NCBI RefSeq assembly: GCF_000282595.1
Contig: NZ_AKIZ01000020.1
Location: 1-63,782 of the forward strand
Length of the DNA: 63,782 bases
Origin: Phyllobacterium sp. YR531
GTDB lineage: Bacteria > Pseudomonadota > Alphaproteobacteria > Rhizobiales > Rhizobiaceae
Reading direction: 5' to 3'
The number at the start of each line of letters is the position of its first letter. Within the stretch, counting starts at the first letter, position 1. Positions 9,636 through 19,061 of this stretch are shown here, piece after piece. A program made the translations under genes and the position numbers. The notes below the pieces were generated by a model, which did not search any database, was not told the origin of the DNA, and worked only from the letters and a program-made list of their open reading frames with translations.

Positions 9636-12032
9636 ATGGGACAGATCAAGGATATTCTTCGCACCATGGAATATGGCCCGGCACCTGAAAGCAATACTGA
9701 CGTTCAAGTCTGGCTTGATGCCAACAGCCAAGGTTTTGGCCACTTCATCAATGGTAAATTCACAACTACGGCAAACCGTGATCTCATTACGGTGACCAAT
9801 CCCGCCAACGGTTCCGTGCTCGGTAAAGTCGTGCATGGCAATGCCGCCGACGTTGACGCAGCCGTCAAGGCAGCCCGCTCGGCTTTCGGTAAATGGTCTG
9901 TGTTACCGGGACACGAACGTGCCAAATATCTTTACGCCATTGCAAGGCACATCCAGAAGCGTGAGCGATTTTTCTCTGTGCTGGAGACCATGGACAATGG
10001 CAAACCCATTCGTGAGACCCGCGATATAGATATTCCGCTTGTTGCCCGCCATTTTTACCATCATGCCGGATGGGCTGAAATGGTCGAAACGGAATTTGAA
10101 GGTTATTCTCCGGTCGGTGTTTGCGGACAGGTGATCCCATGGAACTTCCCGCTGCTGATGCTCGCATGGAAAATCGCACCAGCACTCGCTGCTGGCAATA
10201 CCGTTGTTCTCAAGCCAGCTGAATTGACGCCGCTAACTGCTATAGCTTTTGCGGAAGTCTGTCACGAAGTTGGTTTGCCCGCGGGTGTGGTCAATATTGT
10301 CCAGGGTGATGGAACAACAGGTGCCGCCATTTGTGGTCACAAGGACGTAGACAAAGTAGCTTTCACCGGTTCCACTGAGGTTGGTCGCATCATTCGCGAA
10401 CAAATTGCCGGATCCGAAAAGAAGCTTTCGCTGGAGCTTGGCGGCAAGTCGCCCTTTATCGTCTTCGAAGACGCAGATATTGACGGAGCAGTCGAAGGTG
10501 TTGTCGATGCCATTTGGTTTAACCAAGGCGAAGTGTGCTGCGCCGGGTCACGCATTCTTGTGCAGGAAGGCATTGCCGAACGTTTCTATAACAAGCTGCG
10601 CAAGCGCATGGAAACATTGCGGGTTGGTGATCCTCTCGACAAGACGATGGATATCGGTGCGCTGGTTTCTGCAGGCCAATTGAAGCGTGTTACAACGCTT
10701 GTAGAACAGGGCAAGTCAGAGGGTGGCACACTTTGGCAGGCCCCGGTCAAGCTACCAGCCAAAGGTAATTTCTTTGCGCCTGGATTCTTTACAGACGTTG
10801 ATCCTGCTTCAACGGTTTGCGAGATTGAGATATTCGGCCCTGTAGCTACTGCTACGACCTTTCGTACGCCTGATGAAGCAATCGCACTGGCAAATAATAC
10901 GAAATACGGTCTTGCTGCTTCGATTTGGTCAGAGAACATCAATCTGGCACTGGATATGGCTGCGCGTGTGAAAGCGGGTGTTGTGTGGATCAATTCCACT
11001 AATCTCCTTGATGCTGGTGCAGGTTTTGGCGGTTATCGCGAAAGCGGCTTCGGTCGGGAAGGTGGGCGAGAGGGACTCTACGAGTACCTGACAGCCGATT
11101 GGGAGAAGCGTCTGCCATTGGCAAAAGCGGAGCAGTCGCTGAAGCTCTCGGCAGCGCCGGATGGTGAAGCAAAGGTTGGAGCGGGTGGCTCGATTGACCG
11201 TACCGCCAAGAATTACGTGGGAGGCAAGCAAGCGCGCTCGGACGGAGGATACTCCTACTCCGTATTTGGCAAAGGCGGCCAGGTGATAGGTCAAGCGGGC
11301 ATCGGCAATCGCAAAGACATCCGTAATGCAGTGGAAGCTGCAACCAAAGCTGGCGGCTGGGGCGGTGCAACAGCGCACAATCGTGCTCAAGTGCTGTATT
11401 ATCTTGGTGAAAACCTTGATGCTCGCCGTGCCGAATTCGAAGCGCTGCTGGTTGAGAGTACGGGCGTATCGACCAAAGCTGCTGCAGACGAGTTTGAAGC
11501 AACGCTAAGGCGTATCTTTTATTATGCTGCGCAAGCAGATAAATATGACGGTTCAGTCCACTCGACAAAGTCGCGCCATGTCACACTGGCAATGAACGAG
11601 CCTTTTGGCATTGTCGGGATTCTGTGTCCGGATGAGAATCCGTTGCTGTCATTTGTGTCACTGGTACTTCCGGCTATCGCTATGGGTAACCGAGTGGTGG
11701 TTGTGCCATCTGCTCGACATCCACTGCTCGCGACAAATCTTTATCAAGTGTTGGATACATCCGATGTGCCGGCCGGTGTGGTGAATATTATCACTGGCGA
11801 GCGGGATGTTCTCGCCAAGACATTGGCCGAACACGATGAAGTTGATGCTGTTTGGTATGTTGGTTCCAAAGAGGGCAGTGCTCTCGTTGAGCGGGCTTCA
11901 TGCGGAAACCTGAAAACAACGTGGGTCAGCAACGGCCGTCAGCGCGACTGGCTGGGGAGTAAAGCGCAAGGCAAGGAATATCTGCGCAAAGCTGTCCAAG
12001 TGAAGAATATCTGGGTTCCGTACGGCGAATAA
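9636..12032 (+). CDS. ALDH16-type aldehyde dehydrogenase with a second, degenerate ALDH domain
   Basis: The 798-residue protein has two ALDH domains. The first (about 20-490) has [17 protein letters not shown], the general base region LELGGKSP and the catalytic cysteine region [11 protein letters not shown] near residue 300. The second (about 530-798) has the fold ([17 protein letters not shown]) but shows [10 protein letters not shown] where the catalytic segment should be and is clearly not an active site. This layout and length match the ALDH16 family. The ATG at 9636 follows TTAAGGAAAC. The likely role is oxidation of the acetaldehyde made by DeoC to acetate with NAD. The second domain is probably structural. 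Confidence 0.9.
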   Translation: MGQIKDILRTMEYGPAPESNTDVQVWLDANSQGFGHFINGKFTTTANRDLITVTNPANGSVLGKVVHGNAADVDAAVKAARSAFGKWSVLPGHERAKYLYAIARHIQKRERFFSVLETMDNGKPIRETRDIDIPLVARHFYHHAGWAEMVETEFEGYSPVGVCGQVIPWNFPLLMLAWKIAPALAAGNTVVLKPAELTPLTAIAFAEVCHEVGLPAGVVNIVQGDGTTGAAICGHKDVDKVAFTGSTEVGRIIREQIAGSEKKLSLELGGKSPFIVFEDADIDGAVEGVVDAIWFNQGEVCCAGSRILVQEGIAERFYNKLRKRMETLRVGDPLDKTMDIGALVSAGQLKRVTTLVEQGKSEGGTLWQAPVKLPAKGNFFAPGFFTDVDPASTVCEIEIFGPVATATTFRTPDEAIALANNTKYGLAASIWSENINLALDMAARVKAGVVWINSTNLLDAGAGFGGYRESGFGREGGREGLYEYLTADWEKRLPLAKAEQSLKLSAAPDGEAKVGAGGSIDRTAKNYVGGKQARSDGGYSYSVFGKGGQVIGQAGIGNRKDIRNAVEAATKAGGWGGATAHNRAQVLYYLGENLDARRAEFEALLVESTGVSTKAAADEFEATLRRIFYYAAQADKYDGSVHSTKSRHVTLAMNEPFGIVGILCPDENPLLSFVSLVLPAIAMGNRVVVVPSARHPLLATNLYQVLDTSDVPAGVVNIITGERDVLAKTLAEHDEVDAVWYVGSKEGSALVERASCGNLKTTWVSNGRQRDWLGSKAQGKEYLRKAVQVKNIWVPYGE

Positions 12033-12061
12033 ATTTTACCGGATAAACTGCTCTCCCGCCG

Positions 12062-12874
12062 TCACTTACGGCGGCGGTAGAGCCAAAGGGTTAATGGCGC
12101 GAGGATGAGTGTCAACAGGATTGGTGCGATAAGCGCAGCGCCAAGTTGAACTGCCGTGATATTTCCTGCCATCACTCCGCGCATGGCTGTTGTCATGAGT
12201 GAGACAGGATTGACCTCGACAAATGCCCTTAACAAGCTTGGCATGGTTGCGGGGTCAACCATGATATTCGAGGCGAAGACCAAAGGCATTATGCCGGTGA
12301 AGGCCATTGTCATCACTGTACTGGGTGTACTCATGACAAGACCTAGCACCAGAAATATCCAGCCAAAGCCAAAACCGATAACAATCAAAAGAAGCAAAGC
12401 TTCGAGAATGCCTATAAGGCCGGCTTCGGGTCTGTAGCCAAGAATGATCCCGATTATCAGGATGAGCAGTGAAGCTATGAGGTGGCGCAGTATGTCGCCT
12501 ACCATCAGCCCGGCAAATGGGGAGAGTGACCAGATTGGCAACGAGCGAAACCGGTCGAAAAGACCTTTGCCAAGATCAGTACTAAGACCCATTCCCGAAT
12601 ACATGGAATTGAATACGACGGTCTGCACAAGAATGCCGGGCAGAAAATATTGTAGATAAGCGCCTGTCGAGCCCGACAGCGCACCACCGAAAACGAAGGT
12701 GAACAGCAGAGTAAACATGATCGGCGTCATGACCAGATCAAAAAGCTGTTCGGGTATATGTTTGAACTTCAGAACCGCACGCCAACCAAAGACAAGCGCA
12801 TTGGACAAGGCTGATGGTTGGGGAGGACGGGCGGCGTGGATAAGGGAAATAGTCGAGTTGGTATCATCCATCAC
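12062..12874 (-). CDS. ABC-2 type transporter permease (DrrB-like)
   Basis: The 270-residue protein has about six hydrophobic segments and the DrrB/ABC-2 pattern: FKHIPEQLFDLVMTPIMFTLLFTFVFGG, FLPGILVQT, GLSTDLGKGLFDRFRSLPI. Its start overlaps the stop of the ATPase gene by 4 bases (ATGA). With that ATPase it should form a small efflux pump of the daunorubicin-resistance type; family members export lipophilic drugs or lipid-linked compounds. The substrate is unknown. The gene ends tail to tail with the ALDH gene, with a short GC hairpin (12056-12074) but no T-run at the junction. Confidence 0.9.
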   Translation of the reverse strand: MMDDTNSTISLIHAARPPQPSALSNALVFGWRAVLKFKHIPEQLFDLVMTPIMFTLLFTFVFGGALSGSTGAYLQYFLPGILVQTVVFNSMYSGMGLSTDLGKGLFDRFRSLPIWSLSPFAGLMVGDILRHLIASLLILIIGIILGYRPEAGLIGILEALLLLIVIGFGFGWIFLVLGLVMSTPSTVMTMAFTGIMPLVFASNIMVDPATMPSLLRAFVEVNPVSLMTTAMRGVMAGNITAVQLGAALIAPILLTLILAPLTLWLYRRRK

Positions 12875-13872
12875 ACATCTCCTTCAGCATTCTTTGGTTC
12901 AGTGATTTGGCCAGTCAGCGCGAAAAACACCTCGTCGAGACTGGGGGCGCCCATGGAGAAATCAGCAAGTTCAATATTTGCCGCAATCAGGGCAGCCAGG
13001 GCCCGATTGGCATTTTGCGGCGTATCCACCATGAGCGATAGGGCCGCACCTTCTGAACTGCGTTGGGGTTTGTTGCCGGTTATTTCCTCAAGCATGAGCT
13101 CAGCGTCCTCGACGCGGGCGGCATCGACGAGTGTGAGATGAAGGAAACCGGAACCGGTTGCCGCCTTCAACTCGCGGCTGGTGCCTTCTGCAATCTTCCT
13201 GCCGTGATCAATGACAGCTATACGTGCTGCAAGCTGATCAGCTTCCTCTAGATATTGCGTGGTCAACAGAATGGTAACTCCCGCTTCGGAGAGCGAGCGG
13301 ATCATACGCCACACGCTCTTTCGCGCCATCGGATCAAGCCCGGTCGTAGGTTCATCCAGAAAAAGAACACCAGGCGTGACAACTAGCGACGCTGCAATAT
13401 CCAATCGCCGCCGCATGCCGCCCGAGTAGTCCTTTACCTGTTTGGACGCGGCGTCCGCGAGGTCAAACGCAGTAAGCAGGTCATCCGCTCGCTTCTTCGC
13501 ATTCTGTCCGCGAAAGCCCCACAATCGCGCAAGAAGAATAAGATTTTCACGCCCCGTCAGATCCTCATCAAGCGAGGCAAACTGTCCGGTCATGGCGATA
13601 GACCCACGCACCTCATGAGGCGATTCTTTCAGGTCAAATCCTAAAACCTTTGCTGATCCGGCATCCGGTGGAAGCAATGTCGCAAGCATGCGCAATAGCG
13701 TGGTTTTTCCTGCTCCATTTGGACCAAGAATTCCGAATATCATGCCACGCGGAACGTCGAGATCAATGCCATCAACGGCACGAACGTCGCCGAAATGCTT
13801 GGCAAGGCCGCGGGCTTCAATTGCGAGAATAGATGCGCCTGCTGGCGGCACGGCAGTATCGGGCATCGTCAC
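12871..13872 (-). CDS. ABC transporter ATPase (DrrA-like)
   Basis: The 333-residue protein has Walker A GPNGAGKT, Q-loop region AMTGQFASLDEDLTGRENL, signature YSGGMRRR and Walker B VLFLDEPTTGLDP. It also has the roughly 80-residue C-terminal extension of DrrA-type ATPases ending in FSMGAPSLDEVFFALTGQ. It is the first gene of a two-gene minus-strand operon with the DrrB-like permease. No dedicated regulator lies next to it; the upstream region (13873-14008) is shared with the divergent sit operon, but no site for this gene is evident. Confidence 0.92.
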   Translation of the reverse strand: MTMPDTAVPPAGASILAIEARGLAKHFGDVRAVDGIDLDVPRGMIFGILGPNGAGKTTLLRMLATLLPPDAGSAKVLGFDLKESPHEVRGSIAMTGQFASLDEDLTGRENLILLARLWGFRGQNAKKRADDLLTAFDLADAASKQVKDYSGGMRRRLDIAASLVVTPGVLFLDEPTTGLDPMARKSVWRMIRSLSEAGVTILLTTQYLEEADQLAARIAVIDHGRKIAEGTSRELKAATGSGFLHLTLVDAARVEDAELMLEEITGNKPQRSSEGAALSLMVDTPQNANRALAALIAANIELADFSMGAPSLDEVFFALTGQITEPKNAEGDV

Positions 13873-14008
13873 AGTCCTTCAATTGGCAAAGTGTCAAACA
13901 GGAATCAGCGGCGGCGAAGAGGACGAACTGATACCAATGCCCTGTTTTCATGTCAAAGAACGGTGGGTAACGTCCGGGATATTGCTGACAACTACTGCCA
14001 TTTGATTT

Positions 14009-14023
14009 TGCAAATCATTTGCA
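14009..14023. promoter_or_regulatory. Mur/Fur-type box 1 upstream of sitA
   Basis: The 15-base sequence TGCAAATCATTTGCA is a perfect 7-1-7 palindrome (TGCAAAT-C-ATTTGCA). Manganese-responsive Mur (Fur-family) sites of rhizobia upstream of sit operons are built from the same TGCAAAT arms. Its place 65 bp before the start of sitA fits a promoter operator that shuts the importer down when metal is plentiful. Confidence 0.7.
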
Positions 14024-14058
14024 CTTGCAATAACGGGCAATCTTGATTAGTGATGCAG

Positions 14059-14075
14059 TTGCAAATCAATTGCAA
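14059..14075. promoter_or_regulatory. Mur/Fur-type box 2 overlapping the sitA leader
   Basis: The sequence TTGCAAATCAATTGCAA has TTGCAA arms around a 5-base centre and lies only 12 bases before the sitA ATG, running into its ribosome-binding site (AAAAAGG). It resembles box 1 and could be a second binding site that blocks elongation or start, or it could place the promoter further upstream. Confidence 0.6.
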
Positions 14076-14087
14076 AAAGGAAAAATT

Positions 14088-15008
14088 ATGCAGGACGGAA
14101 TAGGACGGTCCATTTTGACCGGAATAGCGGGTGCAATCTTCGGAATGGTTTTGGCTATCGTTCCAGCGTCTGCACAGGATAAATTTAAAGCGGTGACAAC
14201 ATTTACGGTTATTGCGGATATTGCCCGCAATGTCGCTGGTGACGCGGCGATCGTTGAATCCATTACCAAGCCAGGCGCAGAAATTCACAATTATCAACCG
14301 ACACCGGGTGACATACAGAAAGCGCAGGGCGCACAACTTGTTCTTTGGAACGGGCTTAATCTCGAACTCTGGTTCGAAAAGTTCTTCGCTAATCTAAAAG
14401 ATGTTCCCGGTGTCGTCGTCTCCGAAGGTGTAGCGCCAATGGGTATTGCTGAAGGGCCATATACCGGCAAACCAAATCCACATGCATGGATGTCGCCAAC
14501 GGCAGCATTAGTCTATGTCGACAATATTCGCGATGCTTTTGTAAAGTATGATCCGGCTAACCAAGAGACTTACAAGGCGAATGCCGAAGCCTACAAGACA
14601 AAAATCAAGGCAGCAATTGATCCGATCAAAGCTGAGCTTGCAGCTATCCCAGCTGAAAAGCGTTGGCTCGTATCAAGTGAGGGCGCATTCTCATACCTGG
14701 CAAGGGACTTCGATCTGAAAGAACTCTATCTTTGGCCGATCAATGCGGATCAGCAGGGAACTCCTCAACAGGTTCGCAAGGTAATCGATGCCGTTCGGGC
14801 AGACAAAATCAGTGTGGTATTCTCCGAGAGCACGATCTCAGCGGATCCTGCAAAACAGGTCGCGCGTGAAACCGGGGCAAACTATGGCGGCATACTTTAT
14901 GTAGATTCACTTACCGATGCCGATGGTGAAGTCCCGACTTACATCGACCTTCTACGCGTAACATCCAGCAGGATCGCAGAAGGCCTGACCAAGGGCGCAG
15001 CTCAATGA
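14088..15008 (+). CDS. sitA: Manganese/iron ABC transporter substrate-binding protein
   Basis: From the ATG at 14088 (after AAAAAGGAAAAATT) the protein is 306 residues, with a signal peptide ending near PASAQ (about residue 27). It has the four metal-ligand regions of cluster A-I binding proteins: the histidine in [13 protein letters not shown], the histidine in NPHAWMSP, the glutamate in [13 protein letters not shown] and the aspartate in LYVDSLTD. It binds Mn(II) or Fe(II) in the periplasm and delivers it to SitCD. It is first in a four-gene operon with overlapping ends (ATGA to sitB). The Mur-like boxes upstream suggest manganese control. Confidence 0.93.
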   Translation: MQDGIGRSILTGIAGAIFGMVLAIVPASAQDKFKAVTTFTVIADIARNVAGDAAIVESITKPGAEIHNYQPTPGDIQKAQGAQLVLWNGLNLELWFEKFFANLKDVPGVVVSEGVAPMGIAEGPYTGKPNPHAWMSPTAALVYVDNIRDAFVKYDPANQETYKANAEAYKTKIKAAIDPIKAELAAIPAEKRWLVSSEGAFSYLARDFDLKELYLWPINADQQGTPQQVRKVIDAVRADKISVVFSESTISADPAKQVARETGANYGGILYVDSLTDADGEVPTYIDLLRVTSSRIAEGLTKGAAQ

Positions 15009-15901
15009 ATGCTCAGCCCTTTAAGTCGCGAACCAGTGTTTCACCCGCGTCTTCCGATGCGGGTGGAGGCATTTCTGTGAGAGGTGCAACGGTCACTTAT
15101 CGCAATGGCCATACAGCGCTGCGCGACGCAACGTTCGAAATACCGACGGGCACCATAACGGCGCTTGTTGGAGTTAACGGCTCCGGAAAATCAACGCTTT
15201 TCAAGGCAATCATGGGGTTTGTCCGGGCATCCCAAGGGACGATCTCAGTGCTTCGTCAATCGGTGAACGAAGCGTTGAAAAAGAATCTTGTCGCCTATGT
15301 CCCGCAAAGCGAGGACATTGACTGGAATTTTCCGGTACTGGTGGAAGATGTTGTCATGATGGGCCGGTACGGCCACATGGGTATGATGCGTATCGCCAAA
15401 GCAGCAGACCGTCAGGCGGTGTCGGATGCACTTGCACGCGTCGGGATGACCGAGTTTCGCCAACGCCAGATCGGTGAGCTTTCCGGTGGGCAGAAAAAAA
15501 GGGTCTTTCTTGCACGTGCCTTGGCGCAGGATGGGCGCGTCATATTGCTGGATGAACCATTCACTGGCGTGGATGTGAAAACGGAAGAAGCAATTATCAT
15601 ATTATTACGTGCCTTGCGCGACGAAGGACGTGTGATTCTGGTTTCGACCCATAATCTCGGCAGTGTCCCGGAGTTTTGCGATCGCACCGTCTTGCTTAAT
15701 CGAACAGTGCTTGCATGCGGCCTAACAGCCGAGACATTTACGCAGAAAAATCTCGAACGGACATTTGGCGGTGTGCTGCGCCACTTCAAGCTTGATGCAC
15801 CGGAGACAGGAGAGGGACGGGCTGTGGGCGTTATTACCGATGATGAACGTCCCTTCGTTCTTTACGACAATGTCGCAAACTCCAAGAGCGGACGACCATA
15901 G
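15005..15901 (+). CDS. sitB: Manganese/iron ABC transporter ATPase
   Basis: The 298-residue protein has Walker [10 protein letters not shown], the Q-loop region [25 protein letters not shown], which is typical of metal-type (SitB/MntB/ZnuC) ATPases, signature LSGGQKKR and Walker [13 protein letters not shown]. About 35 residues at each end lie outside the ABC core; the N-terminal extension starts [21 protein letters not shown]. It overlaps sitA by 4 bases and is directly adjacent to sitC, so the complex is made from one message. Confidence 0.93.
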   Translation: MNAQPFKSRTSVSPASSDAGGGISVRGATVTYRNGHTALRDATFEIPTGTITALVGVNGSGKSTLFKAIMGFVRASQGTISVLRQSVNEALKKNLVAYVPQSEDIDWNFPVLVEDVVMMGRYGHMGMMRIAKAADRQAVSDALARVGMTEFRQRQIGELSGGQKKRVFLARALAQDGRVILLDEPFTGVDVKTEEAIIILLRALRDEGRVILVSTHNLGSVPEFCDRTVLLNRTVLACGLTAETFTQKNLERTFGGVLRHFKLDAPETGEGRAVGVITDDERPFVLYDNVANSKSGRP

Positions 15902-16756
15902 ATGTTGCTGCTCGAACCATTTTCTTACCAATATATGGTCAATGCCATGTGGGTCTCGGCACTCGTCGGTGGCGTTTGCGCGTTCCTGTCCGCATATCTC
16001 ATGCTCAAAGGCTGGTCACTTATCGGAGATGCACTTTCGCATTCTATCGTACCGGGCGTTGCAGGAGCTTATATGCTGGGCCTGCCATTCTCCATTGGTG
16101 CTTTCTTTTCCGGAGGGCTTGCTGCTGTCGCCATGCTATTTCTCAATCAGCGGACGAAGCTGAAAGAAGATGCGATTATCGGTTTGATTTTCTCGTCTTT
16201 CTTTGGTCTGGGCCTCTTCATGGTTTCACTGTCTCCTACCTCTGTAAACATCCAGACGATTGTTCTGGGCAACATCCTTGCCATTACACCGGAAGACACT
16301 CTCCAGCTTGCCGTGATCGGATTTGCGTCTCTGGCAATTCTGCTGGTGAAATGGAAAGACCTCATGGTTGTCTTCTTTGATGAGAGTCACGCCCGTTCCA
16401 TAGGTCTCAACCCAACTGCGCTGAAGATCATGTTCTTCACACTCTTGTCCGCATCGACAGTAGCAGCATTGCAGACTGTTGGAGCATTTCTGGTCATTTG
16501 CATGGTCGTGACACCCGGCGCAACGGCCTATCTTCTTACAGATCGTTTTCCGCGACTGCTGGTCATCGCCGTAATTATAGGTGCGCTGACAAGCTTTACA
16601 GGGGCTTATATTAGCTACTTTCTCGATGGTGCGACCGGAGGAATTATTGTTGTTCTGCAGACGCTTATCTTTTTGGTAGCTTTTGTCTTTGCACCCAAAC
16701 ACGGTCTGATCGCAGCCCGGCGGCGCGCTGCCAGAACGCATGAGGTTACGCCATGA
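15902..16756 (+). CDS. sitC: Manganese/iron ABC transporter permease
   Basis: The 284-residue membrane protein has about eight hydrophobic segments and the ABC-3 permease pattern: LMLKGWSLIGDALSHSIVPG near the N-terminus and VVTPGATAYLLTDRF towards the end. The loop DALSHSIVPGVAGAY is the part expected to contact the ATPase. It is a paralogue of the next gene, with which it overlaps by 4 bases. Together they form the inner-membrane channel of the importer. Confidence 0.93.
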   Translation: MLLLEPFSYQYMVNAMWVSALVGGVCAFLSAYLMLKGWSLIGDALSHSIVPGVAGAYMLGLPFSIGAFFSGGLAAVAMLFLNQRTKLKEDAIIGLIFSSFFGLGLFMVSLSPTSVNIQTIVLGNILAITPEDTLQLAVIGFASLAILLVKWKDLMVVFFDESHARSIGLNPTALKIMFFTLLSASTVAALQTVGAFLVICMVVTPGATAYLLTDRFPRLLVIAVIIGALTSFTGAYISYFLDGATGGIIVVLQTLIFLVAFVFAPKHGLIAARRRAARTHEVTP

Positions 16757-17592
16757 ACTTCATTGAAATCCTGCTTTCGCCATTTCAGTTTGAGTTCATG
16801 GTCAATGCTCTGATCATCTCCGTTCTGGTTGCAATTCCAACGGCGCTGCTTTCTTGCTTTATGGTGCTTAAAGGCTGGTCTCTTATGGGAGACGCTATTT
16901 CGCATGCGGTTTTCCCGGGCGTTGTCATCGCCTATATTGTCGGATTTCCCTACGCGGTCGGTGCATTCGTTGCCGGTATGTTTTGTGCGATTGCGACGGG
17001 ATTCTTGAAGGAAAACAGCAGGATTAAACAGGACACCGTGATGGGTGTGGTTTTTTCGGGTATGTTTGGCCTAGGTCTGGTGCTGTACGTGAAGATCCAG
17101 TCCGATGTGCATCTCGATCACATACTCTTTGGTGATATGCTTGGCATCAGCTGGAGCGACATTATCCAGACGGCGACAATTGCGGCGATCACCGCAGGGA
17201 TTATCCTGTTCAAATGGCGTGACTTCTTGCTTCATGCATTTGATACGGTGCAGGCCCGGGCGGTCGGGCTTCACGTTAGATTCCTGCATTACGGACTGCT
17301 TTGTCTGATTTCCCTGACAATCGTTGGAGCATTAAAAGCCGTCGGTATCATACTTGCCATTGCGATGCTGATTGCCCCGGGCGCCATTGCGTTTCTGCTC
17401 ACACGAACGTTCAGCACAATGTTGATTGTTTCGGTGGTTGTTGCCGTATTGGCGTCGTTCCTCGGAACCTATGTTGCCTTCTTCATTGATAGTGCGCCAG
17501 CACCAACTATTGTGCTGTTGATGACTGGAGTGTTCATTGGGGCGTTGGTGGTTTCAGTCAGACAGCCTCGTACCGAGGCGCAGCTGCCTTAG
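16753..17592 (+). CDS. sitD: Manganese/iron ABC transporter permease
   Basis: The 279-residue ABC-3 permease has the same landmarks as sitC (CFMVLKGWSLMGDAISHAVFPG, IAPGAIAFLLTRTF) and about eight membrane segments. It overlaps sitC by 4 bases. Its stop codon interlocks with the stop of the convergent flavoprotein gene (17589-17592), so the two transcription units share an end with no room for a separate terminator. Confidence 0.93.
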   Translation: MNFIEILLSPFQFEFMVNALIISVLVAIPTALLSCFMVLKGWSLMGDAISHAVFPGVVIAYIVGFPYAVGAFVAGMFCAIATGFLKENSRIKQDTVMGVVFSGMFGLGLVLYVKIQSDVHLDHILFGDMLGISWSDIIQTATIAAITAGIILFKWRDFLLHAFDTVQARAVGLHVRFLHYGLLCLISLTIVGALKAVGIILAIAMLIAPGAIAFLLTRTFSTMLIVSVVVAVLASFLGTYVAFFIDSAPAPTIVLLMTGVFIGALVVSVRQPRTEAQLP

Positions 17593-18494
17593 TGCGCCGG
17601 GCTGGAGAATATCAGCGATTGATGCGCTGAAACTCCGGCCCTTACGCCATCTCCGACAGCAAAAGAAACCGAACCTGCCATGAGCGCGGTGTCCCCGCAA
17701 GCATATACACCCGGCACAGAAGTCAGTTTAGTGTCCTCGGTTTTGATGTAAGTGCCAAGCAAACCATCTTCCATAGCGCAGCCAAGCTGCTGGGGAAGGG
17801 GACCTGTTACCGCTGTGCGTGAGAGGGTAAACAGTCCGGCAAGCGATATGGCGCGACCATCCGCGACTTCAACGATTGGCCGTGTGTCTTTACCTGCGAT
17901 AGAAACGATCGCGGCATATTCAATTCTTACACCGCGTCCTGTCAAAGCATTAATCTGGTCGCTGTCAGGCTCAAACATGCCATTGACGAATAGTGTGGTG
18001 TTACCCCAATCGGCAAGCATTGCCGCCTGATGGGTGGAAAGCGCGCTAGTTGCAAGAACGCCAATCGGGCCTGTACCGAGTTCATAGCCATGGCAATAAG
18101 GACAATGAAAAACACTCTTGCCCCACCTTTCCCTAAGTCCTGGAATGGTTGGCAATATATCAGTCACACCGGTCGCCAGTATCAAGCGCTGGCCCTCATA
18201 GCTCATTCCCGATGAAATACGCACCGTAAAGGCGTCGAGGGCACCCTGCACATTTTCAGCACGGGCATCTATCCAGGTGACATTCGGGTAGGCGAGCAGT
18301 TGCTCGCGCCCCACACGGGCAATCTGGGCTGCGGGAGTTCCGTCCTGTGTCAAAAAGCCGTGCGAAGATTCGGCAAATCGATTCCGGCGTTCACCGGCAT
18401 CCACAACCAGTACCTTGCGGCGAGCACGCGCGACCTGCAATGCAGCAGCGAGGCCGGAGTAACTTCCCCCAATAATGATAACATCATAAGTCAT
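17589..18494 (-). CDS. FAD/NAD(P) oxidoreductase, thioredoxin-reductase-like
   Basis: The 301-residue protein starts with the FAD loop IIGGSYSGLAAAL and ends with the second FAD motif GVYACGDTA. It carries a CPYCHGYE redox pair, like the CxxC of thioredoxin reductases, and an ILATGVTD turn. The family (often annotated NAD(P)/FAD-dependent oxidoreductase) reduces a disulphide or small-molecule partner that is not known here. Its start lies 11 bases inside the upstream Rrf2 gene, so the two are one operon, and it is probably controlled by that regulator. Confidence 0.9.
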   Translation of the reverse strand: MTYDVIIIGGSYSGLAAALQVARARRKVLVVDAGERRNRFAESSHGFLTQDGTPAAQIARVGREQLLAYPNVTWIDARAENVQGALDAFTVRISSGMSYEGQRLILATGVTDILPTIPGLRERWGKSVFHCPYCHGYELGTGPIGVLATSALSTHQAAMLADWGNTTLFVNGMFEPDSDQINALTGRGVRIEYAAIVSIAGKDTRPIVEVADGRAISLAGLFTLSRTAVTGPLPQQLGCAMEDGLLGTYIKTEDTKLTSVPGVYACGDTALMAGSVSFAVGDGVRAGVSAHQSLIFSSPAH

Positions 18495-18939
18495 GGGATT
18501 TGTTCTCTTGTTTGAAAGCCTCGAAACGCCGGTGAAAATCTGCAGCCAGATCAGCGAGTGAGACAGTTGCCAGTCGTTCGATAATCAGGGCTTCTGCTTC
18601 AAGAAATGCGACGTCGAGCGCGTGATTGACGGATTGTTCTACAAGACAGGCCGGATTTTCGGTGCGGTTGCCAAGAGCGAACAACTCCGGCGAGCCGAGA
18701 GCGTTATAAATGTCACGAAGCGTAAGGGTTGCCAGATCTTTGGCAATGACCCAACCGCCACCGTGGCCCTTTTCCGAACGTACAAAACCGGCATCCCGTA
18801 ATCCTGCCATTGTTCTGCGGACGACGACCGGATTGGTATGCATATGCAACGCAAGTTCTTCTGAGGTCATCGGTGCGTCGCGTTCAGCCATATGGAGAAT
18901 GACGTGAAGAACCGAGGAAAGGCGGCTATTTCGTTTCAT
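18484..18939 (-). CDS. Rrf2-family transcriptional regulator
   Basis: From the ATG at 18939 (MKRNSRLSSVLHVILHMAE) the protein is 151 residues, the usual Rrf2 length; a longer frame to 18999 adds an unlikely N-terminus. The winged helix includes LHMHTNPVVVRRTMAGLRDAGFVRSEKGHGGGW, and the dimerisation helix follows. Iron-sulphur members (IscR, NsrR) have three cysteines in the C-terminal half, but here only one is seen (NPACLVEQ). It is therefore more likely a thiol- or ligand-responsive, YwnA/CymR-like form. It probably governs the oxidoreductase gene it overlaps. Direct TGATA repeats just upstream (about 18949-18963) might be its site. Confidence 0.88.
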   Translation of the reverse strand: MKRNSRLSSVLHVILHMAERDAPMTSEELALHMHTNPVVVRRTMAGLRDAGFVRSEKGHGGGWVIAKDLATLTLRDIYNALGSPELFALGNRTENPACLVEQSVNHALDVAFLEAEALIIERLATVSLADLAADFHRRFEAFKQENKSHDL

Positions 18940-19061
18940 GTAACAATATATGATACGTGATAATAAGCGCGTCAAGAGTGCAGCGAATAAATTATGCAAC
19001 TCACCTTGGACGAGGAGGAAAAGCTTCTACATAAGGAAAAAGAAAATCCGGAGACTCAAAT

